Shown here one piece after another: positions 8,727 to 18,100 of a stretch of DNA of 64,000 nt. The notes under the pieces were generated by a model. That model had not been told where the DNA came from. It worked only from the letters and a program-made list of their open reading frames with translations, and did not search any database. Positions within the stretch are counted from its first letter, which is position 1, and the number at the start of each line of letters is the position of its first letter. Both the position numbers and the translations under genes were made by a program. The stretch comes from Pelagomonas calceolata (taxonomy: Eukaryota; Sar; Pelagophyceae; Pelagomonadales; Pelagomonadaceae), in NCBI GenBank assembly GCA_918797485.1, contig CAKKNE010000001.1, forward strand, positions 930,001-994,000, written 5' to 3'.

Positions 8727-9734
8727 ATGGCTAGCGGCTTAAAAATCATACTGCTCTGCACACTCTGCTGCTCAGCAGCTCTCAGCTTCGTCGCACCGAC
8801 GCCAGCGCTGCGCGGAACAACGCCGTCGATGCGACCATCGATGCGCCGAGTCAAACCTGCACAAGTTTTCCCACCCATTTGGCCATATGTCGGCTGCGAC
8901 GGCTGCGTCGGGGCGGGAGCGGCGGGCCTCTTCGTCGCGCTGGTCAGCACGGGCTTCGGTCTGCCCGTGTCCGAAGATGTGTTGCTGGTGTCGCTCGGCT
9001 CACGCCTCGGCGCCATGCGGCCGGCGACCCGCGCCGCGCACTGCGTCGCCGCGGTCGCGGGGTGCGCCCTCGCGGATGTTGCGACGGTCTCCCTCGGCTG
9101 CGCTTTGCGCGAGAACGAAGAGTCGCTGCGGGAACAGGCGCCCGGCTTCCTCGGCCGCCTGCTCCGCTCAATCGGCAGGCAGCTCGACAAGGAAACGCGG
9201 CGCGACGGTGCAAGATTATTCCGAGACCTGGAAGAGCGCCTCCGCGGCGCCGTCGACGGCCTGAAGCGGCTCGTTTCTGGTACTCCACCGCCGCCGCCGC
9301 CCCGCGACTGGATGAAAATGTTCGTGATGCGGCTGCGACGGCTCACGTGCAATACGCGGACGGCCCTCGCGCGCGCGGGCCAGGCGATCCAGGCCCTCAT
9401 GCCGCTGCGCAATGAAGACAGAGACGAGGGCCCGGCGGCGCTCGGCGCCCGGCTCCGCGCGTCGAGTGGACAGCGGTGGCCCCTCGCCCTCCTCGCCGGC
9501 CTCCGCGGGCCCGTCGACCGGCGGAAGTACGCTTTAGGCGCCGCCGCGGCCTGCGTGACCATGACGTTGCCCGCTCAACTCGCCCTCGGCGCTATCATCG
9601 GACCGTCGCGGCGAGGCATCGTGGCGCTCCATGTAGCCGTGGCCTGGGCCCAGCTGTGCCGGCAGGGCCCGCTCTGGGCGGCGATCGTCGTTGCCGTGAA
9701 GGACGAGGTGGGGGCGCGGCGGCGGCGTCTGTGA
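8727..9734 (+). CDS. Plastid-targeted DedA/VTT-like membrane protein
   Basis: Encodes 335 residues. The N-terminus is a signal peptide (KIILLCTLCCSAALS) followed by FVAP, the ASAFAP-type cleavage motif that sends proteins into heterokont plastids. A membrane segment with GFGLPVSEDVLLVSLGSRLG resembles the start of DedA/VTT proteins (P-x-P/S-E-x-x-L-x-x-G), which take part in lipid scrambling and envelope homeostasis. Two more hydrophobic stretches near the C-terminus (YALGAAAACVTMTLPAQLAL, IVALHVAVAWAQL) fit. A charged, proline-containing insert of about 120 residues splits the hydrophobic parts, which is unusual for the family. Targeting is more certain than family. Confidence 0.55.
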   Translation: MASGLKIILLCTLCCSAALSFVAPTPALRGTTPSMRPSMRRVKPAQVFPPIWPYVGCDGCVGAGAAGLFVALVSTGFGLPVSEDVLLVSLGSRLGAMRPATRAAHCVAAVAGCALADVATVSLGCALRENEESLREQAPGFLGRLLRSIGRQLDKETRRDGARLFRDLEERLRGAVDGLKRLVSGTPPPPPPRDWMKMFVMRLRRLTCNTRTALARAGQAIQALMPLRNEDRDEGPAALGARLRASSGQRWPLALLAGLRGPVDRRKYALGAAAACVTMTLPAQLALGAIIGPSRRGIVALHVAVAWAQLCRQGPLWAAIVVAVKDEVGARRRRL

Positions 9735-9934
9735 TGTTAATTGACTTGTAGTTTCTCTTGGCACGTACTAGTAGATGATGCGAGAGGAACTCGTTTTTCT
9801 GGTGCGCGGCGTGCGCGGCTACTTTGGTGGTATTCATTGGACTTACTTCAGCTCGATCAAGCAGAGGGGAAGGGAAATGAGGAAGGGGCGGTCTTCTCCG
9901 CCGGCGCAAATTGGGTATGTACAGGCGCGCTCAC

Positions 9935-11767
9935 TTAGAGCAGCGCGGCGACCACCGCGATGAGAACGGCCCCGGACGCCGCCGCGCGCGTCGACGCGGC
10001 GTCGGCGTCCTTGCACGAGCAACTTCCGTCGCACGATCCGTCACAGTCACTGTTGCATTCCTCATCACAGCCCATGTTGCAGTTTTGGTCGCAGTCGTAG
10101 TTACAGCCGTAATCGTAGTCGTCGCAGTAATTTCCCTCGGAGTCTTCGTCGCAGTCTTCGTTACAACTGTCATCGCAACCCTCATTGCATTGGTCGCACG
10201 AGCCGTCGCAATTACTGTCGCACTGATACTCCTCGGTGGAGAGGCAGCCGTCCGCATCCGTCCAGGAGATCGCGATCTTCTGGCCGTCTTCGCAGTGGCT
10301 GCTCACCGCGCAGCCAAAATACTTGGTCGTCGCCGCGGTCGTCGGCGCCGCCACGTCCACGGTCTGCACCGACGTCGATGCCTTCTCCACGGCGCCGGCG
10401 AAGTTGCACGAATTGTAGTCGGCCTCGCTGGCAAACTCCCAGACGTCGTGGTTGTCGGTCCACGTGAACGTTACAGTGGTTCCAGCGGCAACAGTCAACG
10501 TGTTGGCGCTGGCCGACGGGTGCATGGCCTCCCAATTAACATCCGCCGTGGTGGCGCGGCGGCGCGTCGCGCCGGACACGAATGCGTACTCGTCGCACGC
10601 GCCCGCGTCGAGCACGGCGGGCTGCGAGCCCAGCGACTTCGGGGACTCAAACGTGGCTCGCACGGCATCGACAAACCGGTCGTCGTCCGCCAGAGCTTGG
10701 GCCAGGTCCTCGTCGCCGCCCAGCGCGTCGACGAGTGCCTTCGCGAGCGCATCGCGCTGCTGGTAGGCGTCGCGGCCGGGCACCGCCTGGCCGTTGTCGA
10801 AGCCTAGGGTCCACGTCGGGAACGCGCGGCGCCACGGCACGGCGCTCGCGTCGCCCGCGGCCTCGAGGGTCTTCAGGGCGCGTTTGGCTCGCGCGCGCCG
10901 CGTCGGCGGGGCCTTCTGGCCGCGAAATACTGAAAAGAGGCGCCGGTTCGCCCAGCCGCTCTCGGCGCCAAACAGCCCCGGGCGGTCGAGCAGCTCGTCG
11001 AAGACCCGGCGCCAGGTCACGCGCTTCAGGCCGACCGTGAGGTGGGCGCTGTCGTCGGTCGCGACGGCCGAGTGGGCGACGCCCTTCGGGAGGTATAGCG
11101 AGTCGCCGGGCGCGAGCACGTAGGTCTCGCAAGACAGCTCCGGCTCGTCGCGGAGCTCCTGCTCGAACTGCGAGCAGCCGTGGGAGCCGCGCTCCGCCTC
11201 CAGCAGCTCCGCGCGGAAGGCGGTGGAGGCGAACGGAGCCTTGTCATTCGACGGCGCGCAGACCTGCCACTCCTTCGACCCGCTGAGCTGGGCCACCAGG
11301 ACGTCCGTCGTGTCCGTGTGCGGCGGGAGGGCCTTGCCGCCGCTGCCGGTGACGTAGACGTGCATCGACGCCGCGGTCTTGAAGCGGTCGGCCACGTCGT
11401 GCCAGGCGCCGACCAGAGGGGCAGCCGCCGGCTCGGCGAGCGCGGCGTCGCTCAGCTTTTCGTACTTGACCACGAACGAGCCGCCGTCCTCGAGGTGGTG
11501 CGCGCAGCCCTCGTGGGAGCTGGGCATTTTCACCTTGTCGCCCGTGGGCGACCTAGCATCCGTGGCCGAGGCTGCGGCGTAGATGGACTGCGGCGTCGCG
11601 AGGTCCGCGAGCGCGGCCAGGTACGCGGCGTCGTCGGGCTGCGCCGCGGCGGGAATGAACAGGGGCTCATGGTCGAAAGCTTCATCAAACTCGGCCGGCA
11701 GCTGGGAGAAGAGCTTGCGCTGGGCATTTGCTGTGGTCAGCGCGACGGCGAGGAGCGTGCGGCGCAT
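9935..11767 (-). CDS. Secreted JmjC-type oxygenase fused to a phytocyanin-like copper domain and Cys/Asp-rich tail
   Basis: Encodes 610 residues. A signal peptide (MRRTLLAVALTTANAQ) opens it. A cupin/JmjC domain follows, close to the NO66/ROX branch: PPHTDTTDVLVAQLSGSKEW gives the HxD iron ligands (H150, D152) and LPKGVAHSAV the third His (about 232). Such enzymes hydroxylate proteins using 2-oxoglutarate. After a helical linker, residues about 405-510 form a phytocyanin-like cupredoxin: TWTDNHDVWEF supplies a His ligand, and YFGCAVSSHCEDGQKI supplies Cys, His and an axial Gln. A tail with repeated CDxxC pairs precedes a hydrophobic C-terminus (AASGAVLIAVVAALL) that suggests a GPI anchor. One uninterrupted frame covers all parts. 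The fusion is odd; see findings. Confidence 0.78.
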   Translation of the reverse strand: MRRTLLAVALTTANAQRKLFSQLPAEFDEAFDHEPLFIPAAAQPDDAAYLAALADLATPQSIYAAASATDARSPTGDKVKMPSSHEGCAHHLEDGGSFVVKYEKLSDAALAEPAAAPLVGAWHDVADRFKTAASMHVYVTGSGGKALPPHTDTTDVLVAQLSGSKEWQVCAPSNDKAPFASTAFRAELLEAERGSHGCSQFEQELRDEPELSCETYVLAPGDSLYLPKGVAHSAVATDDSAHLTVGLKRVTWRRVFDELLDRPGLFGAESGWANRRLFSVFRGQKAPPTRRARAKRALKTLEAAGDASAVPWRRAFPTWTLGFDNGQAVPGRDAYQQRDALAKALVDALGGDEDLAQALADDDRFVDAVRATFESPKSLGSQPAVLDAGACDEYAFVSGATRRRATTADVNWEAMHPSASANTLTVAAGTTVTFTWTDNHDVWEFASEADYNSCNFAGAVEKASTSVQTVDVAAPTTAATTKYFGCAVSSHCEDGQKIAISWTDADGCLSTEEYQCDSNCDGSCDQCNEGCDDSCNEDCDEDSEGNYCDDYDYGCNYDCDQNCNMGCDEECNSDCDGSCDGSCSCKDADAASTRAAASGAVLIAVVAALL

Positions 11768-12026
11768 GGTATAATTTTTGGTTCTTTGTTAAGGCTGCCC
11801 CGACAGCACATTGGTGCAACTCGAATCGAGCGCGTGCGGGGCGCGCCGTCGGGCGCGGTCGAATGGAATATACGCTTCAGTAATCCTCCGACGACGAGGA
11901 TTCGTTCTCCTAGGGAAGGCGCCCCGTCGCGACGACGACCGCATCTGACGACCGCGGCCGCCGTGGCGCGGAGGAACTACAACTTGCAGCTTGATCGACG
12001 CTTAAGTAAGTCACCACACTAGTAAG

Positions 12027-13070
12027 TTACACGACGGCGTCGGCCGCCGCCAGGACGTCGCCGGCATCCAAGCGCCCCGAGTGGTCGCTATCCAAGTGAT
12101 CGAACGCCTGTACGCACGGCCGGATGTCGTCCTTGTCAATTTTGTCGAGTTTGAGAAGCATCGAGAGGACGAATTCGGTTTTCGAGCAGCTCGTCGCCGA
12201 GTCACACAAGCCTTGAGAGTGGGCGTACCGCAGAATTTCGGCGAACTCCTCTCCATCGAGGTGGTCGCCGTACTGCTCGAGGACCTTCTTCTCCAGTCGT
12301 TTCCGGCGCGCCTCGAGGGGCAGGCCCGCGATGTCTCCTAATGATTTCGCCATCAACACCGTGCCCACGAGCAGGAAAACACAAGCAAAGGCCTTGCCCG
12401 CGAACGTTTCGGGCGCGACGTCGCCATATCCCACCGTCGTCACCGAGACGCAGCACCAGTAGAACGCTGTCAATAGAGAAACGTGTTCCAGGCGCTCGAA
12501 GATGAGCGTGCCTCCGAGCAGTACCAGCACCAATTGGGCTGCCGAGACCACACACTTCGCCTGGGCCGGCGACAGGGCTTTCTTGCCTAGTAAACTGGGC
12601 CTCCTCCGGACCGTTTCTGTTGTTTGCTGCCTGCTTAGTCGTTCAGCTAGCTCGTCTTCTCTATCTAAAATCGCCGATAGGACGACGCCGACGGCAGCAC
12701 CAATAATACCCACACCCAGCAACACAAACAGCGCCGTAAACAACTTGTCCTGCGACGTGTCGACTAATTTGTAGTCGCCGTTGACGTCTCCGTACCCTAC
12801 TGTTGTTATAGTTACGACCGTGAAGTAGAGCGCATCAATAAGTGTGAACTTCTCCGGCGCGGCCAGGTACGAGTAGTACAGCACCCCAAGCACGAAGTAG
12901 GCTAATACCAATAGCGCGGCGTAGCACTGCGGGCTCCTGTCCGACGCGTCGAGGTCGCTGATGCTGATGGAGTGGAAATGATTGAGCTGCGGCCTTGTGG
13001 GCGTCGGCGGATCAGCGGGTGGTTGCGCGTTGTCGAGGAGGGCGTTGCGCTCCGGGCGGCGGGCGAACAT
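12027..13070 (-). CDS. Two-pore potassium channel with C-terminal EF-hand
   Basis: Encodes 347 residues. Two pore loops each carry the K+ selectivity filter: TITTVGYGDV at about residue 88 and SVTTVGYGDV at about 220, each flanked by two membrane helices, so a dimer makes one pore. The C-terminal DHLDSDHSGRLDAGDV is a canonical calcium-binding EF-hand, and the preceding LDKIDKDDIRP looks like a degenerate one. This matches vacuolar TPK channels of plants and algae, which are gated by Ca2+. The usual 14-3-3 site near the N-terminus is not obvious. The gene diverges from the lumen-protein gene. Confidence 0.9.
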   Translation of the reverse strand: MFARRPERNALLDNAQPPADPPTPTRPQLNHFHSISISDLDASDRSPQCYAALLVLAYFVLGVLYYSYLAAPEKFTLIDALYFTVVTITTVGYGDVNGDYKLVDTSQDKLFTALFVLLGVGIIGAAVGVVLSAILDREDELAERLSRQQTTETVRRRPSLLGKKALSPAQAKCVVSAAQLVLVLLGGTLIFERLEHVSLLTAFYWCCVSVTTVGYGDVAPETFAGKAFACVFLLVGTVLMAKSLGDIAGLPLEARRKRLEKKVLEQYGDHLDGEEFAEILRYAHSQGLCDSATSCSKTEFVLSMLLKLDKIDKDDIRPCVQAFDHLDSDHSGRLDAGDVLAAADAVV

Positions 13071-13360
13071 TTTGCGTGGCTGAGACCAGGAGCGGCTGCT
13101 GGGCTGTGTTTCTCTGCGCGAGACGGCGTTTCGAGCCGTTTCTTTGCTCTGCCGATGAGTTTGATGGTCCCTGGTGCCAGCGGAGACGAGCAGTCGTTGC
13201 GGAGAGTCTCAGCGCGCCGAATTGGCAGCTTTAGCGGAGATGGCTGTGGAGAGCAGACCTCCATCTGAGAGAGCAGAGCTCCCGCATAAATTGACCCCTG
13301 CCATCCAAATTTCTCACGGGCGCCAAACAAGCATATCTGAAGCTGTCGGCATCGGCAAAA

Positions 13361-14071
13361 ATGCGCACGCATGCGTTGACGCTGTCTACAGCCCTCTGCT
13401 CTCTCTGCAGCACTGCTGCCGTGCGCACGTCTCACGCGCCGACGGCATGTGGCGAGCGCCAGGCGAGCCGCCGGCACTGGCTGCACACAGCCGCGTTCGG
13501 CGCAGGACTCGGCACCGCGGTGCCCGCTCGCGCACTGGACGCGCTCCCCGCGACCGTGCGGAAATACACCGCCTTGGCGCCGCTCGGCTCCGCAACTGCA
13601 ACTCTGGGTGGCGCGAAACGCATCTGTCTGAGCGAGGTGCTGCCCGAGTGCCTGCCGCTGCTCGCCAAGACGTTGGCGAGGGATATCGAAAAGGGTGCTA
13701 CGGGCAAAGGAGGCTATCCCATCAGCGGCGACCTGACCCCGGAAATATTCAGGGACGATTGTCGGTTCGTGGACCCGACGAACGACGTCACGTCCCTAGC
13801 AAAGTACCGCAAAGCGCTCACGATCCTCTTCGATCCAAATGAGTCCAGTGTCACCCTGGTGAAGGGTCCTATCATCGACGAAGCCAAGCGCACGATCTCG
13901 GCGACGGTCCGAAGCGTCGGCACGCTGCAGCTGCCCTGGCGGCCGAAGATCGAGCCCTGGGAGTCGTACTTGGTCTGGAAGATTGATGGAGATGGATTAA
14001 TAGAACAGCAGTCCCAGACGTGGAACGTCACCGCCACATCCGCTCTCAAACAAACTTTTAGTATAAGATAA
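13361..14071 (+). CDS. Thylakoid-lumen protein, DUF2358/SnoaL-like
   Basis: Encodes 236 residues. The N-terminus has a signal peptide (MRTHALTLSTALCSLCS) and transit region, then SRRHWLHTAAFGAGLGTAVP ending at an ARA site. This is a twin-arginine-like lumen signal, so passage into the thylakoid lumen is likely. The mature part (GDLTPEIFRDDCRFVDPTND, then SVGTLQLPWRPK and ESYLVWKIDGDGLI) resembles the DUF2358 family of plastid SnoaL/NTF2-like proteins of unknown function. The stop codon is only 3 bp from the stop of the opposing gene. Confidence 0.65.
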   Translation: MRTHALTLSTALCSLCSTAAVRTSHAPTACGERQASRRHWLHTAAFGAGLGTAVPARALDALPATVRKYTALAPLGSATATLGGAKRICLSEVLPECLPLLAKTLARDIEKGATGKGGYPISGDLTPEIFRDDCRFVDPTNDVTSLAKYRKALTILFDPNESSVTLVKGPIIDEAKRTISATVRSVGTLQLPWRPKIEPWESYLVWKIDGDGLIEQQSQTWNVTATSALKQTFSIR

Positions 14072-14074
14072 CCT

Positions 14075-14527
14075 TTATGCCGACCACACCCCGTACTGTT
14101 TGAGGGCACCGTCGCGCGTGCCCGTCCCGAAGCCCACGATGGGCCGCGTCGGTTTGGTAGAATTCACCTGCTTGCCCGTCGCGCCGGGGAGCCAGTACTT
14201 GGGGCCCGGGCTTCGAGAGGGCTCCAATTTGAACCGGTCGAACTGGGCGAACGTGGCGTTGCCGCCGCTTTTCATGTGCGGCCAGCTCACCTTCTGCGGG
14301 CCCAAACAGGACAGGTTGCAGAACCGGAAATCACAGCCTCCCTTCTCGTAGATTACTGCTGTTTTTCCTGTTGGTCTGGGTACGGCGGCTTGCAGAGGCC
14401 CAAAGTACTTCTTACTTTGTTCATATTTGCCCTTCGGCTTCGTGAGCGTGAAGTTCGCTCCACTTACAGTGGAAGCGGACGTGAGGTTGGGGACGGACGT
14501 TTGTATCAAGCTGCCGCGGGTGGTCAT
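14075..14527 (-). CDS. Possible sperm-tail PG-repeat (STPGR)-like flagellar protein
   Basis: Encodes 150 residues from the ATG at 14527; the longer frame begins only with TTG. Pro-Gly units such as SRSPGPKYWLPG followed by TRPIVGFGTGTR and an earlier KKYFGPLQAAVPRPTGK resemble STPGR repeats, which decorate axonemal microtubules. Two cysteine-bearing stretches (GGCDFRFCNLSCLGP) are extra. The assignment rests on repeat style and is not certain. The IFT57-like fusion elsewhere in the window supports a flagellated organism. Confidence 0.4.
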   Translation of the reverse strand: MTTRGSLIQTSVPNLTSASTVSGANFTLTKPKGKYEQSKKYFGPLQAAVPRPTGKTAVIYEKGGCDFRFCNLSCLGPQKVSWPHMKSGGNATFAQFDRFKLEPSRSPGPKYWLPGATGKQVNSTKPTRPIVGFGTGTRDGALKQYGVWSA

Positions 14528-15157
14528 AGCGCCTCGCTTTGCTCGCGGCGACGGCGCGGGGCTCAACAGCGCCTCTGTGTCTGAGGCCGCGTTGTGCCTT
14601 CGCAGGGCCAGCGGCGGCAGCGGGGCAGCGCAGGACCTGGGCTCGAGGTTGTTGTGATGGCGTGCGACCGGCGTATGGGTCTGCAGGTGGCCGGGGAGGG
14701 CCGAACGATGGCCTTTGCACGTAGCGCTGATGAGAGGCTTTTGAGCCTCTCTGGCCGGGGAGGGGGGTTAAAAAAATGCAATCGAAGCGAGAGGAGGACC
14801 CAGGGAACGGTAGCGAGGGCTCCGAGAGGTAGAAATGAAGGGTTGGGCTTGGGGCTCCCCGCACTGTTTGGCATTGCGTCGGGCGGCGGACGGCACAGAT
14901 TCCCCACGCGGGGCAGGCGCGCACGGTGCGTCGCCGCGTCGGACGCGTTTTTGCCAAGCGCAGCAGGCGGGCCATCCATAACTTGCGCCGCAATCAATCC
15001 AGGGGCAGCCACCAAGACCAAAACTGCTGTTCCACAGCTACCGCGAAGCGCAAGCTACGCCGCCGCGGGACTGCCAACCGGGTAGTCTAACCCCGCGGCG
15101 ACCGCACGCAAAAGCATCAAGCTCAACTTCGGCCGCGCTGCTGTTCCACAACACACA
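14528..15157. other. Intergenic region, no gene seen
   Basis: 630 bp between divergent starts. Several GC-bias frames cross it, but none shows a domain or intron-linked continuation. No CTAG motif or introner was found. An A-run (14769-14775) is the only AT-rich feature. Confidence 0.35.
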
Positions 15158-18100
15158 ATGGACCCGGCCCACGTCGACGCCCTGATCGGCAGCGCCACGG
15201 AGACGGAAGACGACGAGGAGGAGCTGGTGGTCGTCGAAGAGCGCACCGACAGCGGCTCCCCGACAAGTGGCGAGTACGAAGAGTACGAGGAGTTCGAGGA
15301 GGTCTCGGCGTCGAGCGAGGGGGCTGCGGCGCCTGAACAACTGGAGGCGGACTTCGGCGAGATGCGCGGGAAGCTGGCCGCGCTGCGAGCTCGGATGGAG
15401 GCGAAGCCTCCACCCCGACCGGCCTCGGACGCGTCGCTGGACCAGGCGGCGTCGCCCACCTTCCAGGCGGCGGCGCCGTCGGACCAGCCCTCGTCCCCGA
15501 CACCGGAGGACTCTCATGACACCCACCTCTCGGCCGCGAAAACGCTACCGCGGCGCTACGCCGTCAAGGCGCCCGGCGCGTTGATCAGAGCGGGCGTGGA
15601 CATGGCCTCGGCCAAAGTGAGGCAATTGGCGCCCCACGACATGATCGTGGTCGAGGAAGTGAGCGTCGCTCCGGAGGGCGTGCCGCGCTGTAGGATTTCA
15701 ATGCCCGTGGCAGGCTGGCTCAGTTGCAAGTGCGTGCAAGGTGGCGAGGCGCTAGCTGTCATTGCCATGAGGCCGCCGACGCCGCCTGGAGTGGAAGAAA
15801 CCAAGACGTCAAGGCGGGACCCGCTGCGCGACAAGCGCGCCGACCCCCAAAGTCCGCCGAACGTGCCGCCGCCTCCCAAAAGTCCACCTCCAACATTGGA
15901 CATCTCGCCCGCCACAAGCCCGGAGACGCCCCAGAAGATGGAGGCCCTCCAGGAGGCTGCCGAGAAAATTGTGGAGGAGAATCAAGAAGAAAGAAGGGCG
16001 AAAGCCCGCGAGGACATCCTCGCCTTCTACGCTAGACACAACGCCGAGAAGGTGCCCGGCGCGGATAAGCTCATCGAGAAGTACAAGGAGCAGGGCGTCC
16101 ACGAGCCCGAGTTATTAGACGCGATTGTCAAAAAATATACCAGAGAGGGCCGCCTCGTGCCCGAGGAGGAGCCGTCGGCGCCGCTGTCGCCGGACCTCAA
16201 GAGCCCTTCCCTCAAGGTGCCGGTCACGCCAGCAGAAGCCGCGCGTATGAGAGCTGTGGTCTTACCGAAGGACGAAATAAGCGTGGCGCCCTCTCCTTCT
16301 CGGAGCCCGATGAGCCGCCGGAAACACGTATTTCCCTCGCCAACAGTCGCGCGGAAGCTCGACGCCGAACCGCGGGAGATCAACAAACCGGCCGACGCGA
16401 AGGCGCCGACGTACGAAAGGAAACCTTTGGGGGAGGACAGTCCGTTGAGGCGAGCCTGGGCCAAGGGCCTGACGCCGTCGTCGCCGGCGGCGGTCCCGAA
16501 GAAGGACGCCGTGAATGCTTCTCCCATCGTAGACCGTGTTCCCCTGAAGCAGGACCGCGGGGCCGATCCTGAGGCCTTGTTAGACGCGGTCTTCGGCGGC
16601 GGCGATGATGACGGCGGCGCGACGCCGGCGCGGTCCGAGCCCCCGCGGACGCCGGTGTCCTCGGTGTTGCTGAGGAGCGCCAAATCGCCGGAGCACCCTT
16701 TGTCTGCCGGTAAAGGCGGCGTCGAGGCGGGCGGCGGCCCGCCGGGCTCGCCCTGGTCGCCCGGCGCGGCCGCGGCGCCGGCGGTGGCGGCAGCGGTCGC
16801 GGTGGCGGCGCCGGCCGCGTCCGGCGAGGCCGCGGCGCCCGCCGCGGCCGCGGCCACCACGCCGGCCGCACAACCGGCCGAGACCGCCCGGACGCCGACG
16901 TCGCAAGCGTCGTCGGAACAAAAGGCGGCGCCGGCCGCGGTCGCACCGCCGGCCGCACAACCGGCCGAGACCGCCCGGACGCCGACGTCGCAAGCGTCGT
17001 CGGAACAGAAGCCGTCCTCGTCAAAGTCCAAGGACACGCCGTCGGCGGCGTCGGCGACCGACAGCGCGGTACTCCCAGCCGACGCGGCCGCGGCCATAGC
17101 AAGGGCCAGGGCCGAGGCGAACGCGCCGCAGCAGCCCTTCGCATCAGCACCGATACCCCCGGCGCCGACGCCACTAGGTGACGAAGCCTTGCGGGCGGCC
17201 TTTGAGAGTGCGGACGCGAATAGCAACGGCGAGGTGTCCATCATCGAGGCCATCAAAGCCCTACGGGCCAACGCGGACTTTGCGCGAGCTTTAGGCTTGG
17301 AGCCGCAGCACGTCAAGCAGGAGGATGGATCTAGAGACAAGTTCATAAGGGCCTTCGGGGCCTTCGACGGCGACGGAGACAAGCGGCTGACCTTCTCGGA
17401 ATTTAGAGCAGGTTACCGCGCGCTTGTGGAACAACGGGAGAACGAAGAAAAACAGCACCGCCGCAGCGACTCGCAGGAGCGGTTTGCCAATAGATTGAAA
17501 TTCTGGGGCGGGTCTCCTGGAAGTTCTCCTTCACCGTCACCAGTACCAGCATTAGCGATCGAAGCAGCGCGACCGTCGCGCCTGACGTTCCCGACGTCGG
17601 ACAGCCCGGCCTCGCATCGTCGTGAAGAGTCTTTTGGGGATGACGTCGCGTTCCTCGCGCGCGTTGCTGGAAGTAGGCGGTCGTCGGAACGGTCCGACCC
17701 GCCCGCTTCTCGCCGGTCGTCGGAGCGGTCCGACCCGGCCCCGGCGCCCGTCGAGCCCGACTCCGACGACGAGTCCTCTGGAAGTTCGGCGGTCATCGAG
17801 CTGCCCGTGCACCGGCCGCAAGCTTCTACCACTTCTCCTACGGTGATTCCCAAGCTCTCATTTGTAAAACCGGCAACCCCAGAGCTGCCACCACCGCCAC
17901 CACCACCTCCAGAAGAACCAACGAGGGACACGACGCCCGTCGCGCGGCACGATTCTGGACCCGTCTTCGAACCGATCGACGCCGTGTCGCCGTTGTCCGC
18001 GGCGTCGCCCTTTAGATTGAATCGGCGGCCGCGCTTCTGGGACAAATCACCTGATGTGAAGCGACCGAAGCCGCAGAAGCCCAAGAAGGTTTTACTCGAA

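Noticed and set aside
9911-10807. 298-codon + frame with Val/Ala-rich hydrophobic stretches
   Set aside because: It is antisense to the cupredoxin and Cys-rich tail; the hydrophobicity arises from the complement of Asp/Cys codons.
16027-17382. 451-codon minus-strand frame with Ser/Ala-rich product
   Set aside because: It is the antisense of the EF-hand protein gene; the coding strand has EF-hand loops, the antisense has only composition-driven low complexity.
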